NCBI RefSeq assembly: GCF_010093535.1
Contig: NW_022985165.1
Coordinates: 2,070,378-2,134,377 of the forward strand
Direction of reading: 5' to 3'
Source of the DNA: Lindgomyces ingoldianus
Lineage: Eukaryota; Ascomycota; Dothideomycetes; Pleosporales; Lindgomycetaceae
Length of the DNA: 64,000 nt
In this document: positions 12,901-25,700 of the stretch, in pieces
Layout of the letters: each line of letters opens with the position of its first letter
Numbering within the stretch: the stretch's first letter is position 1
The notes under the pieces: generated by a model
What the model was told of the DNA's origin: nothing
What the model saw: only the letters and a program-made list of their open reading frames with translations
Database searches by the model: none
Program-made: the position numbers and the translations under genes

Positions 12901-15900
12901 GTTTTAAAGGCTATTATCTATTTATGTCTTTTTTTTATTTTTATTTTATTAAATCTGTCTTAGACATTAAACTTAGTAAAGTGCTTAGTTCCTTTTAATT
13001 AGTTTATAATGTCCTAGATAATAAAAAGAAAAAACTAATTTTATATAGTGTTTTTATTAAGAGTTCTATAGTCTTAATAAACTTTAACCTTTCTGTTTTT
13101 CTTTTTTGCAAAGACTACTGCTAATGCTATAAGGCTTTTAATTTCTCTAATATAACCTTTTACTAGTATGTAGTTTATATATTCCTGTAGTGCTTTTTTT
13201 TTATGCTGTTATAAAGGGGCGTAGCTTATGTGTTTTTAGTTAAGGATTAAGTTTAAAGTTAATTACATAATTCTAGGGCTAATATAGGGGCAGTTCTTTT
13301 AAATCTTTAGGAGTTATAAACATATCTTTATATTTTTAGTATTCTTTAAAAAGTTTCTTTTTAAGTTTTTTTATAATCTTATAGATTTCTACTTAGTCTA
13401 GGTCTTTTTTTTTAAATTTTTTAAAAGAGACTTTTTTTAGTTCTTTTTTTATTTAGTAGATTGCATGTGCTTTATATTCTTAGTAGGGGAATTTCTTTAG
13501 TTTAGTTAGTTGCGTAGCTTGCGTGTAGTTAACTGTAACTTCTACTATTATAGTTTTCTAGTCTATTTTAGGGTTATGTTAAAGAAGCTAGTTATATCCT
13601 AATATAATGTTATACTTATCTCCTAGTAGTAGTATGTTTAGAAATATATAGTTAGTTATTATATCTGTTATTAAAGTTCCTTTTTTAGTTTCTAAGCAGA
13701 TCTGTCCTCTGCTGTATTTAATTAGGGATGTGTTAGCTAAAGATACTTAAAAAAGTTACTTTTTAATTTAATAAAGTATCTTATAATTCTTAACCTAATA
13801 AAAATTAATTGCTAAGAACATGCATCTACTATTAATTAGTGTAAGGCCTTTGCATACTAGTCCCTTAGAAAATTTAAGTGTGCAGTTAGCTGTTAGACTT
13901 TTTTCTAGTTTTTATCCTACAGCTATTAGGGCCTTTATATTATAGTAGACTTTGTTATAGTTTATGCTAAAGTTATCTTCTTTTATACTTAGAAGGCTAT
14001 ATATTTATTTGTCTACTTTATTAGCTATAATTTTAAATTGCTAGTAATTCTTTACTATATAGTTATCTACTAGGCAGTTAATGCTTTTTACTCTATAATA
14101 GTAGAGAAGCTAATTATTCTGCTAGTAAGCTTTCTACTAAAAGTAGTAGAAGGCGCAGTTAGGCGCTTTTTTACATTTAGTCTATAGTTTCTTTTTGTAA
14201 GGTAGACTTATGCTATAGTGCTAACAGTTTAGCATTTTACAGGTTATAGCTAACTCTATTAGAGTGTTAGTAAATCTTTTGCTTTCTTATGCGCTTATTA
14301 GCTACTAGCTAGCTTAGTGCTTAGTTAGCTAATGTTAGAAGCAGTACTTATTTGTACAGAGGTACTATATGTAAGGGCATTGCTTAAGATTTGTGCAGAT
14401 AGAAATAAGTTATACTTAGGCCTATCTAAGGTATTTTTTTGTTTAAATTATTTATAAAGGGTAATCTTTATATTTATAATAGTAGGCATTATGCTTTTTG
14501 CTTTTATAAAGAATGTAGTACTTATAAATTTATTATAGCTCTAGCTCTTTTCTTATTACTACTATTACTAGGGGTAGTGTATCTAGTTGTTCTTCTAATA
14601 AAGCTAGAGTTTATAAAGGTGTTAAGTGCTAGTTAGGGCTTTTTTTTTTACTAAAATTTTTCTAAAGAACTTTTATTATTCTTTTTTATTTAAGATGTTA
14701 TAGTAGACTATAGTAATCTTTTTTATAACCTTATAAGTGTTGTAGTTATTATTAAGGGTTACTTTATATAGTCCTATCCTGCAAAGGTTATAGTTGTAGA
14801 ATTCTCTGCATTTCTAGTAGTTTTTTTAGTTAAAATGTTACTTAAGTTCTTATAGCAGAATTCTTAGTCTACTTTATTTAAAGGGGTATTATTTTTCTTT
14901 TATTTTTATATTTTTAACATAGTTAGCTACTTACACTAGGTGTTACTATCCTTTAAGAACTGCAGCCTGTTTAATAGCCCTAAAGATACTATCTCTGTTC
15001 TAGACCTCTACCTTCTAATAGTTTATTAAATAATTAGAGGATTTATAGTTATCTCTACATCTCTAGTAAAGTTATTTGTTAAGCCTGTTATGTATTTCTT
15101 TATGTGTTAGGCCTTTATTAATGTACATAGCTTTTATAGTTAACCTACTATTTTTATTCTTTAGTTATTTAGAGTCTAGGCATTTTTAATAGAAGTAGCC
15201 TACTTTTTTACAGTTAAAGTATGCTTTTTTTTAAGCCACTTCTTTTATTTTTTATTTAGGGGTGGCCTTACACTTCTAGAGGTACTGCTTTTTTTCTTAG
15301 AGAAGCTATATGTATATCTAGTGTAACTAAAGTCTATAGGTTTACTATTAAACTATAAGGCTTTTTTTTTAGAACTAATTAGTTTTTAAAGTTATCTAGC
15401 CTTTCTTTTTTTACTATATTACTTAGCATGTCTTTTATTATAAGTAAGTGCTTTTTTAATGTAATCTTTAAAGCTTTTAGGCTTCTTTATGTAAATAAAT
15501 TTATTCTTAATTTTTTTTAAAAGCTTTTTATAAAACATTTATTTTATAGCTTTTTAATCTGTCTATCTACAGATAGCTAGTAGTTCTTTAAAGTAGGCTG
15601 CATATTATTAGACTAAGCTGTTTTTTTATTAAAGAGTGTTTATTTTATTAACTACTTATTTTTTTTTATTAACTAGCCTATAGATAGCAGTAAGGGCTGC
15701 TTTAAATAAATTAAAGTTTTTAAAGACCTTCTATGTTTCTAGTAATAAAAGTTTACTACTTGCCTTGTAGTTTATCTAATTATTAGTGTAAGGTTAGAAC
15801 TAAATAGCAGGTAATTCTTTTAAGTATAGGCCTATCTATAAAATTATCTCTTTGTTTATTTTAAAGGCACCTTTATTATATTGCATATAAAGGTGGCATT

Positions 15901-16244
15901 TAGTAAAGAATAGTTTTAGGTCTTTAGCAGAGCTATTAAATGCCTTAGGGGGGGCTAGGCGTAGGGTCTTTTTAGATTTAATACTAGTTTTTTTTAAGTA
16001 ATGTTTCTAAGGTTAGCTACTTTTAGCTAGAGGGCTTATAGCTAATAAATATTTAAGGGTCTTTATTATGCCTATAGCTAGAGGTGCTGTTTAAGCTATT
16101 TAAGCTTATTTTAAAGATAAAGTATCTGCTAATTCTATGCTTTCTTAGATGCTATAAGGGTCTAGCTAGTGCTAGTAGCTAAAGCACCTGTTATGCTAAT
16201 GTCTAAGGTGGTAGTAGCTATACTTTATAGGTAGTAGTAATTAC
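9960..16244 (-). pseudogene. Element E gag-pol, decayed
   Basis: On the minus strand, about 15,180-15,215 reads as a CCHC zinc knuckle with the first cysteine turned to tyrosine (frame NCKKVGYFY). About 12,845-12,880 reads MLFRLTNAL, which corresponds to the conserved VMPFGLTNAP of Gypsy reverse transcriptase. About 12,755-12,800 reads LVYLDNIFIYT, the YLDDILIYS active-site box with Asp to Asn. Each change is the result expected from C-to-T or G-to-A mutation. RNase H and integrase are inferred from position between 12.4 and 10.2 kb. Confidence 0.78.
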
Positions 16245-16841
16245 TATTATAATCTTTACTTTAATAAAATAGTATTTTTAGGAGCACAACAGCCTAAGGG
16301 AATGTTAGTAGTAAGGGGAATAAAACTTAGCTAGATTAGGTGTACAGTCTATTAAGCAAAGTGTAGAGCAAGTAAGATAAAAAAGGCAGGTTATAGTTTA
16401 ACCTAGTAGCTATATAGGGAGCTAGTAAACTTAATCTATAAGGATAGAAATAAAGGTATATATAGTGTAAAATATATAAGGCAGTAATGTCCTCTTTATA
16501 AAGGTTTTAATGCCTTTTAGTCTATTAAGTAGGTAAAGACTAAATAGTAATTATAACCTTTTAACTATAGTTGTAATTAAGACTATATACATAGGGTTTG
16601 CATGCTCTGCATGCTTGCATGCTTGCATGCTACCTAGCCTGCATAGCCTGCAAACCTGCAAACCTGCAAGTTCTATTAGATGGTACATTCTGCAAGGCTT
16701 TTCTCTAAAAGCTAGAGCTATTCCTTATCTGTCCTGTCACGTGATTTGCTTAACACGGGGCTAAGCATCTTCCATCCGACGTCGTTTGGGCTGTGTGGGA
16801 CAGCCAGTTGGGTCATTACGGTCTGACTGTTGGCTGTAACA
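16245..16841 (-). repeat. Element E 5' LTR, only partly mutated
   Basis: This 597-bp LTR starts TATTATAATCTTT on the plus strand, where the partner has TGTTACAATCCTT: every difference is G-to-A or C-to-T. From about 16,725 to 16,841 it is nearly unmutated (ACGTCGTTTGGGCTGTGTGG), ending GGCTGTAACA. The RIP boundary therefore falls inside the LTR. Confidence 0.88.
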
Positions 16842-17253
16842 GTAGGCTATAAGATTACAGAGCTTTAAGCAGCAAATAAGGCTACTACATAACATAGATT
16901 ACATAAAAGAAAGCAGATTTAAGTAAAAAGAACTTTAATAGTTAAAAATAAAGCTTGTCTAACTACTCTAAAAGAGTTTAGAGCGCGTAGTAATAGAAAA
17001 AAGCTAAAGACGTAGGTGCGCGCTAAAGAAGGTAAGCTAAGTTAAAAGTAATGCAGGCAGTGCAATTAAACTAGGCATAACTTGCGTATATGTAAGTAAG
17101 TAGTAGAAGTAGACTCTAAATAATATTTTATGTTGTATTACTCTATACAGGGCTAAAGTAGGCTGTTTTGCGAGAGAATAGGGTGGTTTTAGTAGGGGCT
17201 TAGCAAAAGTGGCCGGCTAACCCGTGTGGCCGGCTAACCCGTTAGGTACGTTA

Positions 17254-19188
17254 TATAAATACCTACTTTAGTAGAAGTAGCTTAGATGTTGCTTTAGTTT
17301 ATATAATTTTTTTAAGTGCTTTTTTTAAGTAGGGTAGCTATCTTTTTCTATGCTGTAATCTTAAAAAGATTTTTGTATAAGTATTTATATAAATCTTTTT
17401 ATTTTAAGGGTTTTTTTTAAAAGCTTATAAGCTTTTAGTTAAGGCTGCTTAAAAAAAGTAGCTATAAAAAACACTATATAAAGCGTTTTAAGCGCTCTAT
17501 TATTATAAGTAATAAATGCTTTAAAAAAGTTTATTTAAAGGTGCTCTAAATTAACTAGAGTAATACATATGCTACTTCTCTTTAAAAGTGTTATATATAT
17601 ACCTCTACTTTCTACACCTCTAGGCTTACCTAGGTTATTAGGATTTTACCTTTATATTTTTTAGCTTATATATGTAGCTAGTCTCTAGCTCTTTTTATTA
17701 TACACATGTTTAAAAAGTGCCTTACCTGCTTTAACTAAAGCTATAAAAGATAATATTTTAGTATAAAAAGTAAAAGTTAATTTTTTAACTAGTAAGTTAG
17801 CTATTTAACTTAATAAGCTTAGTAGATCTACTTCTTTAGTTAAGTGCACTTCTTAAGAATTACTAGTATGCTTATGCCTACTCTATATAAAGTGTGTTAT
17901 AGAGCTATTTATAAGCTCTAGCTTAGAAGTTAGCTCTAGAGTAATAAGTGCTATATATTTATTAAAAACTATGTAAATTTTTAGTAACTTACTTATTATG
18001 CTTATTACCTATATAGTTACTTTTACTTTTAAGTGCTAATTCTTTAGCTAGCTAACTTAAGTTTTAATAAGCTTTTTAGTTTTTATACTTTTAAGCTTAT
18101 GCTTTTAGAGCTTCTAAATTAGTATATTACTTTACTACTTATTTAACTTTTAAGGTAAAAGCTTAAAAGCTTCTTTTATATTATAAATTTTACTTTACTT
18201 ATTAAGAATTTTAAGAATTTTAAAAGCTTTTTTTTAAAGAATTAGCTTATTACTTTTATTTTTATAAAAGCATGTTTTATTAAAAGCTATGTTTTTTATA
18301 GTAATTACTTAGTTAAGTAATAAGACCTATATTTTATAAATATTTAAAGCTTTATAGCCTATAAGATATTCTATATAGCTCTATAAAGTTACTTTAAAGC
18401 TTTACTTTTAACACTTAGCTGCTTACTCCCTATTAAGTAGGTAAGTGTAACAGCTATATGTGTAGGTCCTGCTCTAATTAGGCCTTAGATTAGCTGTAGC
18501 ACTTCTTACTTACTTTAGCTTATAGTATTTAAAGTAGTTAGTAAACTATATGTCTAAGACTTTATTTAGTACGTGTAGGTTATATATGTGCAACAGGCTT
18601 ATATTATATAGCTATGTTGCTGCGTCTACTACTTCTAGGTAGAGCTTCTTAGAGAGTTCTGCGCTGCTTTTTATTTTAATAAACTTTATAATTATTTTTT
18701 ATTTAGCTTATAAGTATATAGTAAAAAGCTTTTAATATTAATGCTAGATTTTTTTATTTAAAGCTTATACTTTAACTTTTTATGCTAAGGGAGTGTAGTA
18801 GTGTTATTGTTTTACTATATTTTACTAATCTAAAGCTTATATTAATTAGACACTATGCTTTTAAAGTTCTTTATTACTTTTTAAATTTTTAAAAGTGTTT
18901 TTGCTTAAAGAGAGTATAAAAAGATTTTACTACTATATTTATTTTTAATAATTATTATCTATAAAGCTCTGCTGCGCCTTAATAGCATATTAAACATGTT
19001 CTATGTAATTCTTTAAAATAAGTAGAGAGCTTGCTTTTTTAGTTATCTTAATATAATCTACTTAGCGTAGGTTATTATGTAGTGCTTATAGTATACTTAC
19101 TTTATACTTATTATTTATATGTTCCTTGCGCTTTTAATTAAAGCCTATAAAGATTTAAGGCCTAGGTGTTCTGCGCGCACATGCTAGA
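17254..19188 (-). pseudogene. Element C internal region between D and F, decayed
   Basis: AT-rich and full of stops, this resumes element C after the D/E insertion and runs to the GCTTT target of F. By order it should hold minus-strand reverse transcriptase and integrase sequence. I could not read clear motifs. Confidence 0.45.
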
Positions 19189-19193
19189 GCTTT

Positions 19194-20964
19194 TGTCGCG
19201 TAAGAGAGCACATAGTCCTGGTGTCGCACCTGTGTTTTAGACAAGCAGCCTAAGACACTTAGCGCTAGAGCTCCCACTACATAGGCAGGCTCTCTATAAG
19301 CCTTTTATAGTTAATAGACTTACTTCTTATTGCTCTCTAATTAGCAGTTGCAACAGTTATAGGCCTAGTTAGTGTAAATTTCTTTATGTTATATTAATTA
19401 AAGCACTTTTTTTATTTTATTTTATTTTATTTACTTTTATTATCTTTTTTCTTTACTAAAGCTATAGATTAACTAGTAAACATTACTATACTTTTAATAA
19501 GTGTTTAACTTATTAATTACTATATGTTTTTACTATAGTACGCGCAGCTTAAATACCTTGCGTAAGCTTAAGGTGTATAGGACTAAATTAACCTAGACGC
19601 ACTACTATAGCCTAATTTAATAAGCAAAGCACTTATAATCCCTAATCTTAATATAGCTAACTTAAAGGCTCTCTGCTTTTATTAGATTAAGGTATTAATA
19701 TACACATAGCTTTTCTTAAGGCTCTAGGTGCTATAAAACTAGGTGTATATAATAGTAAACTTCTAACTACTTAAGCTAGTAACTTTATAAGTAAGTAATT
19801 AGTTGCTCTACACGCTTATTAAAAAGCTTAAAAAAAACTTTTACCTAAGTAATAATAACTAAAAAAAGTAAGCATAAATAACTTATTAAAAAGTTACTTT
19901 ACACTTAGTATTAAAAAAAATTAGTTACTAGTATACTAGCTGCTTAAATAAACATAAGCTTATACTAATATAAAGCTTATTAATTTTAAAGACATTAAGA
20001 GCGCGCTTTTTATTAAAGACTTTTTTTACTTAGCTACTAAATATAACTATAAGTAAGCTTAATATAAGCTAGACTTTCTAGCTTAACTAGGCGCTACTAC
20101 TAATGCTTTTATGCTTAAGTAGTACACTACTTAGTTCTCTTAGCTTATACAGAATAAGAAGAAAGGCTTAAAAGTGTATATAACTTTTAAGATAAAATTA
20201 GATAAAAAGCACTTTTACCTTTACTATCTAAACATATAGCACTTATAGAAGCTAATACATTACAGACGCCTTAAGTACGTAATTAAAAGATGTATAAATA
20301 AAAAGCTTTATAACTTACTAATAAATAAGAAAATTACTTAAATTAAAAAGTAACTAAAAAGCGTGTAATATAGTAGTTTATAAGATGCTTTAGTAAAAAA
20401 GAGATAAATCTTAAAGGTTACTGCTAAAAGTCCTCTGTACTTTAGCAGCATTACAGCATAAGCTTAGTAAGGACGTTGTGGATTAGAATAGCATCCCTAA
20501 CAGCGCGGCGCGCCTAGACTGTACACTACATGCTTGCGCTCTTATTAAGTTATAGATTAGGTCTAGCTAGACTAGCAGCATGCTTAATAAAGCGTCACTT
20601 GTTTTTTTCTATGTACTAAATGCGTGTGCGAAGAGCTTGCTGTCTCCCACACCCTAAGTGTCTTATAATAGTTACCCTGCTCTCTTTTGTTCTCTTACTG
20701 TTCTCTATTACTCTGTTTTGCTCTTTTAGCTGCTCTGTCTACGCATTGTGCTGCTCTGCTCTCTTTTAGCTCCCCTTGTTACTCTCAGCGCGCTGGGGGG
20801 TGTGTCGCGTAAGAGAGCACATGGTCCTGGTGTCGCACCTGTGTTTTGGACGAGCAGCCTGAGACACTTGGCGCCGGAGCTCCCACTACATAGGCAGGCT
20901 CCCTATGAGCCTCTCATAGTCAATAGACTTGCTCCTTATTGCTCCCTGATCAGCAGTTGCGACA
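19194..20964 (+). mobile_element. Element F: short non-autonomous LTR element
   Basis: Two 162-bp LTRs (19194-19355 and 20803-20964) start TGTCGCGTAAGAGAG and end GCGACA/GCAACA, flanked by GCTTT (19189-19193 and 20965-20969). The total is 1,771 bp, too short for gag-pol. The sequence after the left LTR, GTTATAGGCCTA, is a candidate primer-binding site. CGCTGGGGGGTG just before the right LTR is a polypurine tract, giving plus orientation. The left LTR is RIP-mutated. The right LTR and the 340 bp before it keep normal composition. LTR start, putative primer site and purine tract all resemble element C, which may have supplied the proteins. Confidence 0.87.
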
Positions 20965-20969
20965 GCTTT

Positions 20970-22077
20970 TTTAAGTCTAAGCATAGAAATGTAGTTTATA
21001 AGCATTAGCAATCTAAAAGCACACTTTATACTAGTAAGTAAAAAAAGACAGCTTTATATTTAACAAACATAAAGTTATATTTTTAGTAGAGTGTTATAAG
21101 TACTCTATTTTTTTCTAGCGTGCTTATACATAGTGTATAGTTAAGTTTTAAATACTATAATCCTTTTTCTTTTAAATAAGCTTTTAAAATAATATTAATG
21201 TAAAATTTTTCTACTATAACTACTTTTTATAGTGTAAGATCTTTTATGCGCTTTTTTTATACTTTATTTAACACTTCTTTAAGCTTTCTAGTTTCTATTT
21301 CTTAGATTAAGAATAACTAAGTGCTAGCTTTTACTATATATAAACCTTAAGCTTTTTTAAATAACTTAGGTATAAGCAGCTTTATACTATTTACTAAGTG
21401 CGTAGCACTTTTATTATCTAAAATTATGCCTATAAAAAGTAGGTAAGCATTAAAATTTATAGTTATATGCATTTTTAGTTTTACTAAAAGCGCTAGGTTA
21501 ATAAGTGCAGTAATAATGCTTTTTAAAAATGCTAGCTTATCTAATTTTTTAATAGCTTTTAAAGTAAGAGAGGCTTTATTTAGAATTACACAGCTTTTTT
21601 TAAGTAGTATAGCTTTTACTTTCTTATGCTACACTTACTTAAGCCTTTTAAAGATCTTTTAGTATATAGTTTTTTACTAAGCTTTTTTAGCTTTTTAGTA
21701 ACTACTAATATAAGGTCTCTGTAGTTTACTACTTTCTATAGATAAAAAAATTACTCTAAAGCTCTATATAGGCATAAGTAGCCTAATTAGGCTAAAATAG
21801 ATTAGGCTAAATTATTATCTAATTATCTACTAAGTGTTGTAAATATACCTATGCCTTAGTTACTTACATATAAAGAGTGCTTTTAAAGCATTATTAAGAA
21901 AATCTTACTAATTTTTTAAATTATTAAAAGTTTCTTACTAAGTGCGCTAGCCTTTATAACTCTTTAGTGCATAAAGCGCGCCTAGTCTAGTGTAAGCTTT
22001 AAAGCTAGGGCGTCTAAAAAGTCTTATGCAGCTAGCTAGCCTTCTATGTTAAGAATCTTGTAAGTTCTTACCTTAGT
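20970..22077 (-). pseudogene. Element C internal region between F and G, decayed
   Basis: This AT-rich remnant of C runs between the GCTTT and GTATA target copies. By order it is the gag/integrase side of a minus-strand Copia element. Stops are frequent and no motif is clear. Confidence 0.4.
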
Positions 22078-22082
22078 GTATA

Positions 22083-22290
22083 TGTTTGCAGTTACGGAGC
22101 TCTCTATGCGCTAGCCACCAACACTCCTTTAGCGTACTGCTGCCTAGCAATGCCACCTGTTGCAGCCTAGAGCTATTAGTGGCCTTAAGTCACATGATGG
22201 GTTCATCTAGTACTATATAAACCCGTAGTTGCTCTTCTTTAGCAATAGAATCTAGTTCCTCATGTCTTTAGTGCTCCACATAGCTTCACA
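22083..22290 (+). repeat. Element G 5' LTR
   Basis: 208 bp, preceded by the GTATA target copy. It differs from the right LTR at a small number of sites, most being A here against G there (for example CTTTAGCG against CTTTGGCG) or T against C. These are mostly RIP-type transitions that arose after insertion. Confidence 0.9.
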
Positions 22291-22799
22291 GTTATAAGCC
22301 CGGCAATCGCTTGCTAGTCAATCAAGCTGTTTTCAAACCTCTACCAGGGAGAGCTCTTTTAACACCCTGCGTACAATTGTGACCTCTTTGTTACACACTT
22401 TACTACCTTAAAGTTACTCTTTTGCAGCACTTTAGGTATCTTTTAAAGCCTTTTAGTCTAAAGAGGTGACTTAAAGTCTCTACTTTACTAGTCGCATTAA
22501 TCGCGACCTCTACAATCTCCTAAGCACGCTACTAAAGCTCTTAGTTAAGCACATTAGGGACATTTGTCCACCTTAGGAACATACTTTTCTACCTTAGGTC
22601 TACATTAAGGACACATTAAGCACAACTAAGTTTACATTAAGGACAACTTTATCTACTGTAAGAACATACTTGTCTACTTTAGGTCTACATTAAGAACAAC
22701 CTTATCTACATTAAGGATAAACTTTGTTTAACTTAAGAATAATATTATTTATATTAAGGACAAACTTTATCTATATTAAGGACATATGTTATTAATATA

Positions 22800-25700
22800 A
22801 CAGACTCTACTAATTTGCTAGTCTTAAAGACTATAATTATTCTTAATATAACTAATAACTAGGACTAATAGATCTACCTCTAAAGGTTAGTTACAGAACA
22901 GCTGTTTGTCTAGGAATACTGCAACCTAGAGCTCTTAGCAGATAAGGTAATAAAACTAAGAGACATACTAGTTAAGCTAACATATAGTAATTATTAATTA
23001 GGCGCTACTAAACTATTTAAAATAGATGCAAAAAACCTATCTAACTATACTGCTAACTATAATTAATAGAAGCGTAAAATTATAGAGTATAAAATCCTAC
23101 ATAAATCTCTAGCTAGGATAAGTGCAGAGATCTTTTAGATAATTACACTATAGCACTACTTCTTAATTAAGGATTATAAGGATGCCTATAATAAACTTAT
23201 AGCGCTTAAATATTAACTAGCACTAACTAGCTCTAATTACTAAAGGATACTTATAGAGTAATACTAAGCTCTTTAAAAAAAAACTATGTAAGGACTTTAA
23301 CACATAGCTAAGCAAATAGCTACAAACTGTTAGGCAGTGCAGAAGAGTAAATCTTCTAGATGTCTAGAGTACCTGCGCGTAAACTAACTTCCTTTGTACT
23401 ATTAAGCTTCTAGCACTAAAATTCGCGGCTAACGCACTGCGTTATATTATAAAGAAAAAGGACTGTAATAATCTTGCATTAATTCTAAGCCTAGAAGACT
23501 ACATCTTTTAATACTGCACCTAGCACCGCACTATAAACCCTGTGGCAGCTTCTATAGGATTATTTGCTACCCTAGGCATTGCAGGGACAAACTAGAATTA
23601 GTCTAGGTTTAAACTTAGTGTGAAACCTCTCTGCATCTGCGGCAGCATTTATTAGTTTAATAAATGCAAATATTTAAACCTTGCTACTTGTATAAAAGGA
23701 TAGAAACTAGATTAATCTATCTAGCAGAAGGTTAATTAGGCCTAAAAAGACCCTAATATTAACTTAAAAGTGCTAGCTGCTCTAGAGAGGGACAAGTAGC
23801 AGTAAGAGAAGCAACAAAGATAGTAAAGTGCTCTAACACTTATTAATTTTAATAATAGTAAGCTTTCTAGCTTAACTCTATAGTTAAATGCTTTATAGTA
23901 GGTCTTTAGTACCTCTGTTGCTGTACTAAGCCTTATTAATTGTTAGATACTAGATTCTAGCTTAAACGCGCACATCTGCAACAACACCTAATACAGCTAG
24001 ACCTATTAATGTAACGCAATGCCTAGAGAGATTGTATACGCTAGCCGCGAAGCTCTACCTATTACTAGCTAGGGAGACGTCCACCTAAAGGTTAATACAC
24101 CTGCAGGACTCTCTACTATTAAGCTTACACATGTTGCATATGTTAAAGGCTTCTTTGCTAATGTACTAGGTCTTGCATAATGCAGATCCCTAGACATCTA
24201 CTTTAACTCTAGTAGAGACGCGTTATACTAAGGATTCTTAAAAAACATTGTCTATAAACTTACTTACTAAAACAGACATTAGCTTATTAACATAGAAGAG
24301 ATAAAGTAAGTAGAGCTTTTACCTTTAGCTCTTAGCTTTAAAGCTTTTTCTCTAAACTAGTTACCTTAGCTACTAAGCTTAAAAGGATCTATTATTATCT
24401 ATTGCGTAAAAAGCAACGCTCTATTATTACTACCTGTAAGAAAGCTTACAAGCTTATAGGTTACATAGGCATAGAGACAGTTAACTATCTAGAGCAAAGC
24501 GTACAAAGAATTAGAATATAAGAGCATAGGTATAAGTACAACAAGGCTGTGACACTTAAAGACTATTAAGTATACATTAAAATAAAAATTAAGAAGCAGA
24601 TTAGTTAATAACTGCTATAATTAGCATCTACCTGCCTATTTTATTGCATAGGCATAGACCTTATCCAGCTCTGCCCCACTAGCCAGCGCTGCTACAATGG
24701 AGACCTATACAGACTCTATGCAGTAGATAAGTATACTAAATAGCATAAGACGCATCTACTCTACTATGAATCATCCGCTGTACTAGTGCCAGCTATACTT
24801 TAATCTATAGCAACTATATAACATTAATTTAGCTTCTTAGTTATTACTATTAGAGCTAACAACAAGCAGGGATATAGAGACCTTAGCAAGCTTAAAGATC
24901 TAGGCATTAAAGTAGAATTCTGCGCTAAGCATACAGAAGAGTAGAATAGACTTATAGAAATTGCTAGTAAGCAACTTATTACTATTGCTTAAGCTCTAAG
25001 GCTTTAGGGTAATCTACTAAAATTACTATCTAATAAGCTCTTTACATCTGCTGCCTACTTGCTTAATTAAGCACTAATTAGAGCACTCTATTAGCGCACA
25101 CTATATAAGTTAGTATATAAAGAGAAACCCTCTATTGCTTATCTAGCTCTAATTAGATGCTGCGCATATGTATATAACAAGCATCTTAAACGCGCGGACA
25201 AGCTTAAATCTAGAGCTCTAATAGGCCACCTAGTTAGATACAACTTAACTAACATCTATAGAATCTAGCTACTACTAAATAATTAAGTTATCTAAACATG
25301 TAATGTTATCTTTAACATAGATTAGTTTTATACAGGCACTAAATAAAAGGATTATATTAATCCTTTATACATATAAGTTCTTAACATACTAGAAGTTAAC
25401 AATAACACTAAGAACCTCTCTTTTAAGCATTAGCTCTCTCTCTCTTAGTTACTAGACGCACTAGCAGAGCTTAAAAAGCAGACTTATAGGAGCGACAAGA
25501 GCCCTACACCTGCTCAGCTTCTAACGCCACAGAGCTCTATACAAAGCTCTAAATCACTAGCACCTTTGCAATTTAGCACGCATAGCTATAAGTCTCCTCT
25601 AGCACCTTTATAATTTAACGTGGATAAAAGCACTTAGCAGCTTGTACGCAAAATAATAGAAGCATCTAATACTAGATTAAACAATAACCATGCTACCTCT

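Larger units (their letters stand above)
9278..16841 (-). mobile_element. Element E: Ty3/Gypsy LTR retrotransposon, innermost insertion
   Basis: It spans 7,564 bp with two 597-bp LTRs (9278-9874 and 16245-16841) and the 5-bp duplication GTAGG (9273-9277 and 16842-16846). The minus-strand order is zinc-knuckle gag (about 15.2 kb), reverse transcriptase (about 12.6-13.2 kb), then RNase H and integrase towards 10.2 kb, which is the Ty3/Gypsy order. A purine tract AGAAGAGAAG on the minus strand lies just before the 9278-9874 LTR and serves as the polypurine tract. All frames carry stops. Confidence 0.9.
8551..17251. mobile_element. Element D: Fot1/pogo-like DNA transposon derivative, split by element E
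   Basis: The ends are inverted repeats of about 70 bp that begin ACGTACC, carry two direct copies of a GGGTTAGCCGGCCACAC-like motif, and continue TTTTGCTAAGCCCCTACT. The left end starts at 8551 after TA (8549-8550) and the right end stops at 17251 before TA (17252-17253). A TA target and ACGTA-starting ends are typical of fungal Fot1/pogo elements. Without element E it is about 1.13 kb, too short for a transposase. Its arms match both arms of the 1.87-kb element at 32333-34197, so it appears to be an internal-deletion derivative. Confidence 0.82.

Noticed and set aside
14439..14636. 65-codon frame with a hydrophobic stretch
   Set aside because: It lies antisense inside the decayed gag-pol of element E. 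The hydrophobicity comes from T-rich sequence.
20748..21008. 86-codon plus-strand frame
   Set aside because: It spans the right LTR of element F and continues into element C. It is explained by the unmutated LTR.
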